From positions 62,001 to 126,000 of the forward strand of contig CAWBRU010000012.1 of assembly GCA_963791325.1 (NCBI GenBank): 64,000 nt of DNA, given 5' to 3'. The stretch is from JBEVJK01 sp963791325. Lineage in GTDB: Bacteria > Pseudomonadota > Alphaproteobacteria > Rhizobiales > Rhizobiaceae. This document shows positions 1 through 9,536 of the stretch, one piece after another (within the stretch, counting starts at the first letter, position 1; each line of letters opens with the position of its first letter). The notes beneath the pieces are model-generated. The model worked only from the letters and a program-made list of their open reading frames with translations, did not search any database and was not told where the DNA came from. A program made the translations under genes and the position numbers.

Positions 1-595
1 CGATCACCATGTTCACGGCCGAGACCACGAGCGGCCGATGGCTGGCAAAGAGCGGCTTTTGCACCACGGTAGCGGTGCTGGCGCAGACCGCCGCGCCGAG
101 GACCAGCAGCGCGCCGACGCCGACATGGAGGCCGTGCCCCTCGCCGAGCGCGATCAATCCGATTCCGGCGAACGATACGATGGTGCCCAGCCAAGCCGGC
201 AGCGGAAAGCGCTCGCCGAGCAGAGTGGTCGCCATCACCGCCACCAGAATCGGACCGACATTGATGATGAAGCTCGAAGCTCCGGCCGAGATCGTCTGCT
301 CGCCGATGTTGAGCAGCAAGGTATACAGCGCGACGTGGAAGACCCCGCCGAAAACGAAGCGCCAGATGTCGCGCGGGCGGGGCAGTGCCGGCCTCAAAGC
401 GACGAGATAAAGCGCCGCCGGCACCGCAGCGATGGCAAAGCGCAAGGCGCCGAGTTCGGCCGGGCCGAATGCGGCCAGCCCGGCGCGGATGGCAGGGAAG
501 GCCGAGGCCCAGCCCACCACCGTGACGATCAGCAGAACGCCGGTGACCTGCACCCCGGTGCGATCTGCCGCAAGGTTGGTAGGCTCTGCCCGCAT
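1..595 (-). CDS. EamA/DMT-family transporter, truncated by the window edge
   Basis: About 198 N-terminal residues of an inner-membrane drug/metabolite transporter are visible. The protein starts MRAEPTNLAADRTG and gives a run of hydrophobic helices; one early stretch reads VVGWASAFPAIRAG, the usual WxxxF-type start of the first EamA repeat. Further segments follow (ALYTLLLNIGEQTISAG, then an AxxxxxxGERFP stretch) as expected for the first five-helix half. The start at 595 is preceded by a GGAG ribosome site. The C-terminal half lies beyond position 1. Substrate cannot be told from sequence; members export amino acids, drugs or metabolites. Confidence 0.8.
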   Translation of the reverse strand, partial: MRAEPTNLAADRTGVQVTGVLLIVTVVGWASAFPAIRAGLAAFGPAELGALRFAIAAVPAALYLVALRPALPRPRDIWRFVFGGVFHVALYTLLLNIGEQTISAGASSFIINVGPILVAVMATTLLGERFPLPAWLGTIVSFAGIGLIALGEGHGLHVGVGALLVLGAAVCASTATVVQKPLFASHRPLVVSAVNMVI

Positions 596-889
596 CGCAT
601 CAGTTCTCCTGCCAGGCGGTCGCGCGACACGCTGCCGCCGTTCGATCTCGGTGACCTTTTGCCTGATCGCGCGGTCTCACTCCACCCGGTTTGCGTTCGA
701 GACGACGGCTACGGCAGGCGCCGGCACCTCTCGGGACCTGCTCGCGGCGACATCACAATTTGCGGCGCCCTGAGACAAATCGTCGCGACTTGTATAAGAT
801 TCGCCGGGATGAGGTCGCGCGTGTTCGACCGGCCGGTTTTCCCCGGCAGCCTGCATGGCGAGACCGCTCCTCAGTAAGGAGAAACGGCT

Positions 890-1705
890 ATGGCTGGTTT
901 TCACGTAATCGCGGGTTCGACCGAAACGCTGGTGCATCCCCGGGTGCGCAAGATCGGCGTCGCTGACCTCTTGGAAGCCCTGCGCAACGGCTTCGACGAT
1001 TTCTGGGAAAAGCCCTCACACTACGTCTTCCTGTGTCTGATCTATCCCCTGGTCGGGGTGGTCCTGGCCGCTTGGACCTCCGGCAACAACGCGCTGCCGC
1101 TGCTGTTTCCACTGATGTCGGGATTTGCGTTGCTCGGGCCGCTGGCGGCACTCGGGCTCTACGAAATCAGCCGCCGGCGTGAGGCCGGTGAGGACACGTC
1201 GTGGTGGCATGCGCTCGAGGTCCGGCAATCCCCCGCCATCCCCTCGATCATCGCGGTGGGGTTGTTTCTGTTCGCCGTCTTCATCGCCTGGCTGCTTGCG
1301 GCCGAGGCGATCTATCAATGGTGCTTCGGCTCCAGCCCGCCGGTTTCTTTAGGCAGCTTTTTCAGCGACGTGTTCACGACCTCGAGCGGCTGGACGCTGA
1401 TCATCGTCGGCAATCTGATCGGCTTCGTCTTTGCCGTTGTGGTGCTGGCCACGACGGTCGTCGCTTTCCCGATTCTGCTTGACCGGGACATCGGCGCCTA
1501 CGATGCGATGCATACATCGGTTCGGGCAGTGCTTGCCAACCCGGTTCCCATGGCCGTTTGGGGCCTGATCGTCGCCGCGCTTTTGGTGGTCGGATCGATC
1601 CCCCTGTTTGCCGGCCTGGCGGTGGTGATTCCGATTCTCGGCCATGCCACCTGGCATCTCTACCGTAGAGTGATCGAGCCGCCGGCCGGCGCCCGTCGCA
1701 ATTGA
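890..1705 (+). CDS. DUF2189 integral membrane protein
   Basis: This 271-residue protein matches the DUF2189 family, which is common in alphaproteobacteria and has no known biochemical role. After a short soluble N-terminus (residues 1-40, including a GFDDFWEKPS stretch) there are about six hydrophobic segments, roughly 45-62, 68-88, 120-143, 160-185, 212-232 and 236-252. An AAGG-type site lies 10 bases before the ATG at 890. The gene stands alone between a divergent EamA transporter and a metallophosphoesterase. It is followed by a strong hairpin at 1733-1757. Confidence 0.85.
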   Translation: MAGFHVIAGSTETLVHPRVRKIGVADLLEALRNGFDDFWEKPSHYVFLCLIYPLVGVVLAAWTSGNNALPLLFPLMSGFALLGPLAALGLYEISRRREAGEDTSWWHALEVRQSPAIPSIIAVGLFLFAVFIAWLLAAEAIYQWCFGSSPPVSLGSFFSDVFTTSSGWTLIIVGNLIGFVFAVVVLATTVVAFPILLDRDIGAYDAMHTSVRAVLANPVPMAVWGLIVAALLVVGSIPLFAGLAVVIPILGHATWHLYRRVIEPPAGARRN

Positions 1706-1732
1706 CGGCCGCAACGGCTTCATTCATTGACG

Positions 1733-1757
1733 ATCGGCCGGCATTTTGCCGGCCGAT
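1733..1757. terminator. Perfect 11-bp hairpin after the DUF2189 gene
   Basis: The arms 1733-1743 and 1747-1757 are exact inverted repeats (ATCGGCCGGCA) around a TTT loop, 28 bases after the DUF2189 stop codon. No T-tract follows, so it is terminator-like rather than a textbook intrinsic terminator. It lies in the leader of the downstream metallophosphoesterase and could equally affect that mRNA. Confidence 0.45.
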
Positions 1758-1804
1758 GTCGTTGGCGCATCGGCACGGACCAGGCCGGCGCGGGAGCTTT
1801 TGGC

Positions 1805-2581
1805 ATGATCAGGAGCTTGGCCGAGATCATGGGCTGGGATCGCACCACCCGGCCAGGACGGCGACCGCGCCTTGCTTTGAACATGCGCGACACGGTCGTC
1901 TACGCGATCGGAGACGTGCACGGCTCCTATGATGCCCTGCTTGCGCTGGAACAGCGCATCGTCGCCGATGCAGCGCCGCTTCCCGGGCGCAAGGTGATGA
2001 TCCTGCTCGGCGACTATGTCGATCGCGGCGCCAATCCGGCGCGCGTTGTCGAGCATCTGCTGTCGCCGCCGCCGGCCGGCTTCGACCGCATCGCGCTCGC
2101 CGGCAACCATGAGGCGATGATGCTGGATGTGCTCGACGGTCAATTGTCGCTTGGCGAATGGGTGCAGATGGGCGGCGACGCGACGCTGCGTTCCTATGGC
2201 ATCGATTACGGCCACATGAGCGGCGTGCTGCTGCCGGCGGAGCAGCTGACGCTGGTCAACCGCGCAATCCCGGCCACCCACGTCGAGTTCCTGCGCGGCT
2301 TGCCGGTGCTGGTGGATGGAGGTCAGACCATCTTCGTGCACGCCGGCATCCGGCCGGAGCTGCCGCTTGGCGAGCAGTCCGAGCAGGATCTGCTGTTCAT
2401 CCGCTCGGCGTTCTTCGAGCAGGCGCACCGGCTGACCCAGTGGGTCGTCCACGGCCACACCCCGGTGGAGCTTGCCCGGCTCGAGGGCCGGCGGCTCAAC
2501 CTCGACACGGGCGCCTTCCGCACCGGACGGCTGTCGGCGGTGCGCATCATCGGCACCAGCGGGCGCATTCTCTCGACCTGA
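1805..2581 (+). CDS. Metallophosphoesterase (Ser/Thr phosphatase-like)
   Basis: This 258-residue cytosolic enzyme belongs to the calcineurin-like phosphoesterases that hydrolyse phosphoproteins or dinucleoside tetraphosphates. All metal-site motifs are present in order: GDVHG (36-40), GDYVDRG (69-75), GNHE (100-103), VHAG (178-181) and GHTP (217-220). I chose the start at 1805 over an upstream ATG at 1727 because a GGGAG site lies just before it and the homologous N-terminus begins there. Its stop is only 17 bp from the stop of the convergent exoP. Similar phosphatases often neighbour exopolysaccharide loci in rhizobia, but a role in EPS is inference. Confidence 0.85.
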   Translation: MIRSLAEIMGWDRTTRPGRRPRLALNMRDTVVYAIGDVHGSYDALLALEQRIVADAAPLPGRKVMILLGDYVDRGANPARVVEHLLSPPPAGFDRIALAGNHEAMMLDVLDGQLSLGEWVQMGGDATLRSYGIDYGHMSGVLLPAEQLTLVNRAIPATHVEFLRGLPVLVDGGQTIFVHAGIRPELPLGEQSEQDLLFIRSAFFEQAHRLTQWVVHGHTPVELARLEGRRLNLDTGAFRTGRLSAVRIIGTSGRILST

Positions 2582-2598
2582 GCGAGAAGTCCGGGCCC

Positions 2599-4935
2599 TC
2601 AAGAGGTCTTGATGCTCGACGACTCGACGTAGTAGCCGGAGTAGGCGTGCAAATAGTGCTCGGAGCTGCCGTAGGCGCCATAGCGGCTGAGCAGCTTCAT
2701 ATCGGTCTTGTTCAAGAGCACCCCGAGCACCTTGCCGGCGACTTGCGGCTCGGCCTGAAGCAGTGAACGGACCAGGTTGCGCGGGGTCGACCCCCATTCG
2801 GTGACCAAAAGGAAGCCGTCGGCCATCTGGGCGAAGGCCTTGGCGTCGACAACCGGTGCCAATGGCGGCAGATCGACCACGATATAGTCGAATTTCTCCC
2901 GCGCCGCCTCGACGATCCGGCGCATGTTGAGCGAGGTGAGCAGCTCGAAGGAATGCGCGAATTGACCGCGTTCGCGGGTGGGCAGGATGGCAAGCCTGGT
3001 CTTGCGATCGACGCGGACGGCGGCCGGCCAAGGCACCTCGCCGACCAGCGCCTCGACGATGCCGTTCTCGGGAGGTGTCGCCAGCATGCGGCTGAGACCG
3101 GGATTGCGCAGGTCGGCGTCGATCAGCAGCGTCTTGGAGCCGTTGGCGGCGAGCAAGCCGGCAAAGTTGGCCGCGACCGTCGATTTGCCCTCGTCGGGGA
3201 GCACCGAGGTGACGCCGATGACCTTGCTCGGCAAAGCCTGCAGCATGACATCGGCAGCGATGCGGGCATTGCGCAGCGTCTCGGCAAAATGCGAGCCGGG
3301 CGCGTCGACGGCCACCCGCATGATGGAGCGGAAGGCAGGCCCGGCGTCGCCCTCGTCAACGCGATGCTGCTTGCGCTCTCGCAGCCGTTCCAACGCCGAA
3401 TTGCCGATGATCGGCAGATAGCCGAGGAATTTCAGCCCAAGCTCGTTGCGGACGTCGTCGGCGGAGCGGAAGAAGCGCTCGCGGAACTCCTGGAGGGCGG
3501 CGATGCCGGTGCCGGCCATCAGGCCGAGCACCAGGGATAGCGCCAGCACCATGCTGCGCTTGGGCGCCGACGGCGTCGTCGGCACCGATGCTTCCGAGAT
3601 CACGCGGGCCTTGGCGATCGGAAACGAGCGCTGCTGAGCCGCCTCCTGATAGCGCGCCAGGAACGTCTCGTAGAGCGTCTTGAGCGCAGCCGCCTTCTGC
3701 TCGAGATCATGCAGCTGAACCAGGGCGCCGCTCGATTGCGAGGACTTGCCGGCGACGTTGTTGATGCTGTCGCGCAACGATTGCTCGCGCGAGCGGGCAA
3801 CCTCGGATTCGTTGCGGTAGCTCGACGTCAGCTGGCTCAACTCCTGGAAGATCTGATGTGCGACATCGGCCTGTTCGCGGCGCAGATCGACGGCCTGCGG
3901 GTGATCGGGACCAAAGCGGCTGGCGATCTCCTGCTCACGCTTGGTGATGGTAAGATAGCGCGATTTCAGCCCGTCGATCACCGGACTGCCGCCATCCTTG
4001 GGCGAGATGGTCGCGTTGTTGACCGCGTTCTCCTCGCCGCTTTCGACGATTGCCTTGTAGCGCTCGTAGCGCGCGGTGGCACTGGCCGCGTCGGCCTGGG
4101 CGAGGATCAGCTGGCTATTCAGATCGGCGAGCTGCCGCTCGGACATGAGCTCCCCGCGGGCTTCCGTCAGGCCATGCTCGGAACGGAATCGCTCGGCCTC
4201 CAAGGCGGCGGCTTGGGAATTCTCGCGCAGATCGTCGAGCCGCCCTTGCAGCCACACGGTGGCGCGCTGCGTGGCATCGAAATTGGCGTCGAGCTGGTCG
4301 GAGAGATAGGCCTCGCCGTAGGCCTTGGCGATGGCGCCGGCGAGCTTCGGGTCATGCGAATCGAACGACGCGTCGATGACCAGGCTGCGGCCGACCCGCT
4401 CGACGTCGAGGCCCTGCTGCAGGAGGACGGCCGCACGGGCGCGCCGGGAATCCTTGACCGAGTCGCCCGACGGCTTGTCCGACCAGAAGTCGAGCCGGTT
4501 GATGACTGCCCTCACGCGGGCTTTCAGCCAGCCCCCGGGTGAGACCGGCGGGTTCATGAACACCGGATTCTCATCGAGGTGCTCATGGTCGACCACCGAA
4601 AGCGCCAGCCGGTTCGATTTAATGATCTCGACCTCGGTAAGCAGGTTGGCGTCGGTTTTCATGTTGCTCGCGGCCGTGGTCGCCTCCTGATCCGCATAGC
4701 GGGTCAGGTTCTCATCGAGCAGAATGCTGACGGCAGCGGTGTAGGTCGGCGGCGCGATGAGCAGATAGGCGATGCCGAGGGCCAGTCCGATGAGGCCGAA
4801 CACCGCGACGACACGCATGCGCCGCTGGGCGATCCGGGCGAGACGCTCGAAATCGATGAATCCTTCCGGATCTTCGCCGCCCGGCGTCGGGGTCAGTGCC
4901 AATCGCCCATTGAGGGGCAGATGCCTTTCGTTCAT
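2599..4935 (-). CDS. exoP: ExoP-like polysaccharide co-polymerase / BY-type tyrosine autokinase
   Basis: This 778-residue inner-membrane protein controls chain length and export of exopolysaccharide. It has a Wzz-type periplasmic domain between transmembrane segments at about 42-60 and 462-481, with coiled coil around 225-440, followed by a cytoplasmic BY-kinase. The kinase shows Walker A (VLPDEGKST, 578-586), Walker A' (LLIDADLR, 603-610) and Walker B (YIVVDLPPL, 684-692). The C-terminus carries a tyrosine cluster (Y752, Y755, Y761, Y765, Y768, Y769), the expected autophosphorylation tail. It closes the leftward exo arm, as exoP does in S. meliloti; exoN, which lies next to it there, is missing. 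Confidence 0.92.
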   Translation of the reverse strand: MNERHLPLNGRLALTPTPGGEDPEGFIDFERLARIAQRRMRVVAVFGLIGLALGIAYLLIAPPTYTAAVSILLDENLTRYADQEATTAASNMKTDANLLTEVEIIKSNRLALSVVDHEHLDENPVFMNPPVSPGGWLKARVRAVINRLDFWSDKPSGDSVKDSRRARAAVLLQQGLDVERVGRSLVIDASFDSHDPKLAGAIAKAYGEAYLSDQLDANFDATQRATVWLQGRLDDLRENSQAAALEAERFRSEHGLTEARGELMSERQLADLNSQLILAQADAASATARYERYKAIVESGEENAVNNATISPKDGGSPVIDGLKSRYLTITKREQEIASRFGPDHPQAVDLRREQADVAHQIFQELSQLTSSYRNESEVARSREQSLRDSINNVAGKSSQSSGALVQLHDLEQKAAALKTLYETFLARYQEAAQQRSFPIAKARVISEASVPTTPSAPKRSMVLALSLVLGLMAGTGIAALQEFRERFFRSADDVRNELGLKFLGYLPIIGNSALERLRERKQHRVDEGDAGPAFRSIMRVAVDAPGSHFAETLRNARIAADVMLQALPSKVIGVTSVLPDEGKSTVAANFAGLLAANGSKTLLIDADLRNPGLSRMLATPPENGIVEALVGEVPWPAAVRVDRKTRLAILPTRERGQFAHSFELLTSLNMRRIVEAAREKFDYIVVDLPPLAPVVDAKAFAQMADGFLLVTEWGSTPRNLVRSLLQAEPQVAGKVLGVLLNKTDMKLLSRYGAYGSSEHYLHAYSGYYVESSSIKTS

Positions 4936-5377
4936 CGCGCTAGCCTGTTCGCCGCCGACGTGCCGCCTCCCGATCCGGCCGTCCGCTCTATGTCCTCAGA
5001 TGCCACGGCGGCATCGGCAGCCACCGCCCTAACTCTAGCCTTTGCCACCCATGTCGTCTGATCGTGGCCGTGCCGTGGAGCAGTCCGCTGTCGGACAACG
5101 CCCCTTCCAATGGATCATATCGGGCCGGATCAGGGCAAAACCACCGGCGGCCTGAAGAAAAACTTGGCTCATTCGAGTTGAGGCCGCGACACTTACCAGA
5201 ACGGGCGAAGAACTGTCGACGCGATAATTCCGGCCGAATCGTCGCACGGGGCCAAGCAACCTGCCTTTTGGGAGGCAAGACCGGGACGACTGCTTGAGAG
5301 ATTGCCTTCATCTTGCATCGTCCCGTTGCGGCTTCCGTTTCGGCCCTCCCGAACGCCCCTTTTGACCAGACGCCGGC
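4936..5377. other. 442-bp gap between exoO-like and exoP genes
   Basis: No reading frame here looks like a protein in any frame. The stretch separates exoP from the tightly overlapping exoO-M-A genes, so it probably holds an exoP promoter and leader, although I see no convincing -35/-10 pair. It occupies the place of exoN in the S. meliloti order, and no exoN (UTP-glucose-1-phosphate uridylyltransferase) remnant is recognisable. Confidence 0.5.
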
Positions 5378-6322
5378 TCAGCTGCCGGTCCGCAACGGAG
5401 CAAGCCGCCGCAGCCGCGCAGCGATCGGCATCCGCAAATGGCGCAGCGCCGCCGGATCGCGCAGCGCCGCGGCGACCGCCTTCAGCGGGGCGCCGGCCTT
5501 GATATGATCGACCAGCATCAGGAACGAGGCGGCCTGCTCCAGGCTGCGGGTACGCCTGGCCTGCGCCGTCCGCGCAGCCGCATCCAATTCGTGGTCGCGC
5601 ACAAAGGCGCGGTCGGCGGCCAGCATCGCCTCGACGTGACGCAGCTCAAGCACCCGCGAAATCGAGCCCTCGCGGATGAAGTAGTTGTACCCCGCGGTCG
5701 GCTCGACCACGCATTTGGCGCCGCGGGCCAGCGCCGAGGCGAAGAAGATATAGTCCTCGCCGATGCGCAGGTTCTCGTTGTAGCGCAGTTGATGCTCGGC
5801 CAGGACACTGAGGCGAAACACCGGCTTCAAATAGCCGTAGGAGAACGTCGCCTCGAACAGGATGTTGGAAGCGATGAAGTTGGCGAGGTCGATCTCGCCG
5901 ATGCGGCCGAAGAAGGTCGGATCAAACATCACCTCCGGCATCTGGCCCTCGCGCACGACCTTCAGGTTGTCGACGACGATCGCCGCCGACGAGGCTTCGG
6001 CCCGCGCGATCATCGCCGCCAGCCTGCCCGGCAGCATGGTATCGTCGGCGTCGAGCACGGCCACCCATTCGCCGCGCGCAGCCGCAAGCCCGGCATTGCG
6101 CGCGGCTCCCGGTCCGTGGTTCTCAGTCAAGGCGAGCACGCGAACGCGGTCCGTCGCAAAGCCGGCGGCGATCGACACGGTGCGATCGCTGGAACAATCG
6201 TCGACGACGATCACCTCCACATCGATCTCGCCCTGCTGCGCAAGCGCGCTGCGGATGGCGTCGGCCAAGGTCGTTTCGGCATTCCAAGCGGCAATCAGCA
6301 CACTGACGGTGGGTCGGGTCAT
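5378..6322 (-). CDS. exoO: ExoO-like family 2 glycosyltransferase
   Basis: This 314-residue GT-A enzyme opens with a GT2 fold (VSVLIAAWN, 6-14), a UDP-binding VVDDCSSDRT stretch (39-48) and the DxD-type VLDADD (89-94). A later GEDYIFF motif supplies the usual catalytic-base region. In S. meliloti ExoO adds a beta-1,6 glucose to the succinoglycan subunit on the cytoplasmic face of the membrane. The name rests on the position directly after exoM and before exoP plus family similarity; ExoU is a close paralogue, so the two names could be swapped. The start overlaps the exoM stop by four bases, indicating translational coupling. Confidence 0.75.
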   Translation of the reverse strand: MTRPTVSVLIAAWNAETTLADAIRSALAQQGEIDVEVIVVDDCSSDRTVSIAAGFATDRVRVLALTENHGPGAARNAGLAAARGEWVAVLDADDTMLPGRLAAMIARAEASSAAIVVDNLKVVREGQMPEVMFDPTFFGRIGEIDLANFIASNILFEATFSYGYLKPVFRLSVLAEHQLRYNENLRIGEDYIFFASALARGAKCVVEPTAGYNYFIREGSISRVLELRHVEAMLAADRAFVRDHELDAAARTAQARRTRSLEQAASFLMLVDHIKAGAPLKAVAAALRDPAALRHLRMPIAARLRRLAPLRTGS

Positions 6323-7260
6323 CCGGTGGTCTCTTCGAGCTGTCCATATTGGGTGATTTCACGCACCCCGAGCAGGCCGCCGACCGCGCCGGCATGCATC
6401 AGGCCACGCAACAGATTGGCATTGCGCCGCGCCGCCCACGGCAAAGTAAGGCCGGCCAGGGCGAAGCAATAGCCGGCCTTGGCTGCAGCGGCCCCGATGG
6501 CCGCGGCCTGCGTCGCCGCGCCGGGCCGGCGCCCGGCGGTCAGCCGGCCATGGGTCTGCCCCGAGCGGAAATGGCGCCTGGCGAGCCAGCCGAAGCGCGC
6601 CCGCTCCAGGGGCACATCCTCGAAGGTCCATGCATTCGATGCAAAGCCGATGACGCCGCCGGCATCATGAACGCCGCCGAAATATTCCGTGTCTTCGCCG
6701 CCTGTCTTGCCCAGCGCAAGGTTGAAGCGCCGGCCGGCCACGGCCGGGCAAGCGCGGCGGATCAGTACATTGCCGGTGTAGCCGGTGCGGATCGCGCCGT
6801 TCACCCACACCGGGCGGACCGAATGGAAATTGCCGCGGCGCACCCAGTCGGGGGTGCCGGCCGCATAGGCGGCGCCGACCGGCCCGAGCACCACGTCGGC
6901 TCCGCTCGACAGTGCGGTGCCGAGCAGTTCGGCAAGCCACGCCGGGGCGCAAGTCGCGTCGTCGTCCGTGAACGCGATGAAATCGCCTCCGGCAGCATCG
7001 AGACAGGCGTTGCGCGCCAGCGAAATGTTGCCGGCCGGGACGTGCAAATACTGAACCGGGAACGGCAGCAACGGGCTCAGCCTTGCTACCAGGTCGCGCG
7101 CGCTCGGGCTGCGGTCGTTGTCGGCAACGATCAGCTGCACGGCTGCATCCGGCGGCAAAACGAGCTCTGCCAGCGAGCGCAAGGTGGCCTCGAGCTGCGG
7201 CCGCTGGAAGGTGCAGACGGCAATGTCGACCACCACGGGGCGTGAGCGCGGCGGGTTCAT
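6319..7260 (-). CDS. exoM: ExoM-like family 2 glucosyltransferase
   Basis: This 313-residue glycosyltransferase has the GT2 start VDIAVCTFQR (11-20), ADND (46-49) and an FTDDD metal-binding motif (97-101). A GGEDTEYF stretch further on matches the acceptor-side acidic motif. ExoM in S. meliloti adds a beta-1,4 glucose to the growing lipid-linked succinoglycan unit. The start at 7260 rather than the longer in-frame start at 7422 is chosen because it gives the four-base ATGA overlap with the upstream exoA and matches the normal family length. The C-terminal portion is alanine-rich and moderately hydrophobic. Confidence 0.85.
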   Translation of the reverse strand: MNPPRSRPVVVDIAVCTFQRPQLEATLRSLAELVLPPDAAVQLIVADNDRSPSARDLVARLSPLLPFPVQYLHVPAGNISLARNACLDAAGGDFIAFTDDDATCAPAWLAELLGTALSSGADVVLGPVGAAYAAGTPDWVRRGNFHSVRPVWVNGAIRTGYTGNVLIRRACPAVAGRRFNLALGKTGGEDTEYFGGVHDAGGVIGFASNAWTFEDVPLERARFGWLARRHFRSGQTHGRLTAGRRPGAATQAAAIGAAAAKAGYCFALAGLTLPWAARRNANLLRGLMHAGAVGGLLGVREITQYGQLEETTG

Positions 7261-8255
7261 TGTTCCGAAGTCCTGCCGCGGCGGTGGGCGATGAGCTGCA
7301 GCCAGAAGCCGGCGGACCAGGCCAGATGCATCACCATGGCGCTGAAGGCGGCCAGCGGGCCGTAGGGATTGCGCTGCCCGACCGCCAGCCAGACGCCGTA
7401 GCCCACGCACGCTGCCATCCACAGGCCGGCCGGCACAAAGGCGGCCCAGGATAGGAACGCCAGCGAGGTGCCGGCGACCAACGGCGCCACCGCGAGCGGC
7501 AGCAACTGGCGCAGCTTGGGCAGTGCACGGTGCTTGAGAATGTTCTTGGCCCGGCCGCGGCCGTAGTTGAGGTACTGACGGAACAGGCTGCCGACCGAGT
7601 TGCGCGGATAATAGGTCATCTTCGTCCGGTCGGTCATCCAGATCCGATAGCCGGCCGAGCGCAGCCGGTAGTCGAGTTCGGCGTCCTCGTTGTGGCTGAA
7701 CGTTTCGTCATAGCCGCCGACCGCCCGGAAGGCCTCGACCCGCATCAAGGCGTGATGACCATGGTCGGTCCAGTGGCCCTCGCCAACACTTCTGTGCTTT
7801 GATCCGCCATTGCCGAGCGGCGAGTTCTGCGCCAAGGCGGTTGCCTTCTGGAACGGCCCGACGCCTTCGGTCGCCATCGCTACGACCACCGAATCGGCCC
7901 CGGTCCGCACCGCGTCCTCAACCAGCTGGCGGCAATAATCGGGCGGGTAGTCGGCATGCGCATCGATGCGGATGAGCAGGTCTCGGTCGTCCGCAAAGGT
8001 CTCGACGGCGAGGTTGACGGCGGCACTCTGGATCCGCTTCGGATTGTCGAGCAGCGCAACCCGGCGGTCGCGGGCCGCGATGTCGCCGACGATCTCGCGG
8101 GTGCCGTCGGTGCTGCCGCCGTCGACCACCACCAAGGCCATATCGAGGGCCTCGGCATCGGCGCGCAGGCGCTCGAGCGTCGGACCGATATGCCGGGCCT
8201 CGTTCAGGCAAGGCACGATGGCGAGGCAGCGTTGATCAGTTTGAGGGGCGGTCAT
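7257..8255 (-). CDS. exoA: ExoA-like beta-1,3-glucosyltransferase
   Basis: This 332-residue GT2 enzyme shows AIVPCLNEA (12-20), VDGGSTDGT (44-52) and a metal-site region RIDAH (96-100), followed by a HNEDAELDYRL motif. The last ~90 residues contain about three hydrophobic segments that anchor it to the inner membrane, as in ExoA. In S. meliloti ExoA transfers the first glucose onto galactosyl-PP-undecaprenol. It lies between exoL and exoM exactly as in the S. meliloti locus. Confidence 0.9.
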   Translation of the reverse strand: MTAPQTDQRCLAIVPCLNEARHIGPTLERLRADAEALDMALVVVDGGSTDGTREIVGDIAARDRRVALLDNPKRIQSAAVNLAVETFADDRDLLIRIDAHADYPPDYCRQLVEDAVRTGADSVVVAMATEGVGPFQKATALAQNSPLGNGGSKHRSVGEGHWTDHGHHALMRVEAFRAVGGYDETFSHNEDAELDYRLRSAGYRIWMTDRTKMTYYPRNSVGSLFRQYLNYGRGRAKNILKHRALPKLRQLLPLAVAPLVAGTSLAFLSWAAFVPAGLWMAACVGYGVWLAVGQRNPYGPLAAFSAMVMHLAWSAGFWLQLIAHRRGRTSEQ

Positions 8256-8264
8256 GACCTTGCC

Positions 8265-9437
8265 TCATGCAGCTTGTTGCAGAACAGGCGAAGCGCCGGG
8301 CAGCGTCAAGGATTTCAGCCGGTCGACGAGCCTCAAGCAATCCTCGGGGCCGCAAATCCATTCTCGGCGGTCGCGCCGGGCCACCGCATTGGCCAGCGCC
8401 CGGTAGCGCTCGCCGTCGATGTCGCCGACCAGCGCTTCCAGCGGCTTTTCCTCGGCTGCCTCGAGCAGCAGTCCGATGCCGCGCCCGGCCAGCAAACGGC
8501 CGCTCTCCGAATCGGCCATGGCAATCGGTACGGCACCTGCCGCACACCCTTCGTAGAGCCGGTTGGGCAGCAGCCATTGGGAATTGGCATGCTCCTCGAA
8601 GAAATCTATCGTCCAGACGAAGTGGACGCCGCGATAGATGGCCGCCAGGTCTTCGGGATTGCGATACGGGCCGAGGAACTCGATGAACGGCTCGCGCGCC
8701 ACCAAGCCGTCGAAGTCCTCGAACTCGCCATGCGCCGGCCGGCCGCGAAGCACGATCCGAAAACGGCCGCCCATGGCGCGTGAAAAGGCGGCAAGCAGCG
8801 CCAGCGAACGCCGGCAGCGCAGCGCGCCGAACCAGCCGATGACCCAAGGCGGACCTGCCCGGCGGCTGCCCTCGACGGGCAGCGGGGCCTCCTCGGTCAA
8901 GGCCAGGACCTTGTTTTCCACCAGCTCGACCGGCGCGGAAATCTGCGCGAAGCGGGCGAAGTAGGCGCGGAGGAAGGCTGGCGAGCTGGTGATCAGCAGG
9001 CGGGCATTGCGGCCCAGTCGACGCTCCACCGCGCGCAGCAGCGCGCCGAGCGGATCGCGGCGCAGCAGCAGCCGATGGATGTCCAAGGCCTCGTAGGCGA
9101 TCGGCGGCCGCCGCGCCATCAATCCCGCCGCCCGCTCGGCAAGCGTCAGCATTTCCAGATTGCGCGCGATGATCACATCGGGCTGCCGCTTCAGCCCCGC
9201 CACCATACGTCTCAGGCGAAAGGTCGCACGCAGCACCGCCAAAGTGCGCTGCAGGAAGCGCCGGTCGCGGGTGCGTCCGAGCTCGATCGGCTGGATGCCC
9301 TCGATCCCTGCCAGCGGATTGTCGTCGCGCCGAAAGCCGGCGAGCGTCACCGTGGCGCCGCCGGTCAGCAACATCAGCACACGGCGCCGGACGGCCGGAT
9401 CGGCCAGATCATGCACCAGATAAAGGACGTGCAGCAT
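8265..9437 (-). CDS. exoL: ExoL-like glucosyltransferase
   Basis: This ~390-residue protein resembles ExoL, which adds the second glucose (beta-1,4) during succinoglycan assembly. It begins MLHVLYLVHDL and has a GT-B-like layout: an N-terminal Rossmann half, then a C-terminal half with PPWVIGWFGALRCRRS and a EGCAAGAVPIA stretch typical of nucleotide-sugar binding. I place the start at 9437 because the longer reading frame (to 9536) would add a low-complexity extension absent from the family. It ends 10 bp before the exoA start. Confidence 0.85.
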   Translation of the reverse strand: MLHVLYLVHDLADPAVRRRVLMLLTGGATVTLAGFRRDDNPLAGIEGIQPIELGRTRDRRFLQRTLAVLRATFRLRRMVAGLKRQPDVIIARNLEMLTLAERAAGLMARRPPIAYEALDIHRLLLRRDPLGALLRAVERRLGRNARLLITSSPAFLRAYFARFAQISAPVELVENKVLALTEEAPLPVEGSRRAGPPWVIGWFGALRCRRSLALLAAFSRAMGGRFRIVLRGRPAHGEFEDFDGLVAREPFIEFLGPYRNPEDLAAIYRGVHFVWTIDFFEEHANSQWLLPNRLYEGCAAGAVPIAMADSESGRLLAGRGIGLLLEAAEEKPLEALVGDIDGERYRALANAVARRDRREWICGPEDCLRLVDRLKSLTLPGASPVLQQAA

Positions 9438-9536
9438 CAAAGCTCCGCGTCTGGCCCCGTCAGAGGCAATATTACACTCTGTGCTGCACCGCAATATGGG
9501 TGCCGCGGCGAAGCTTCGCCCGGCCGCGCCCCGCAC

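Noticed and set aside
1724..3031. 435-codon minus-strand frame
   Set aside because: Antisense to the metallophosphoesterase and out of frame in exoP; composition is arginine-rich and non-homologous.
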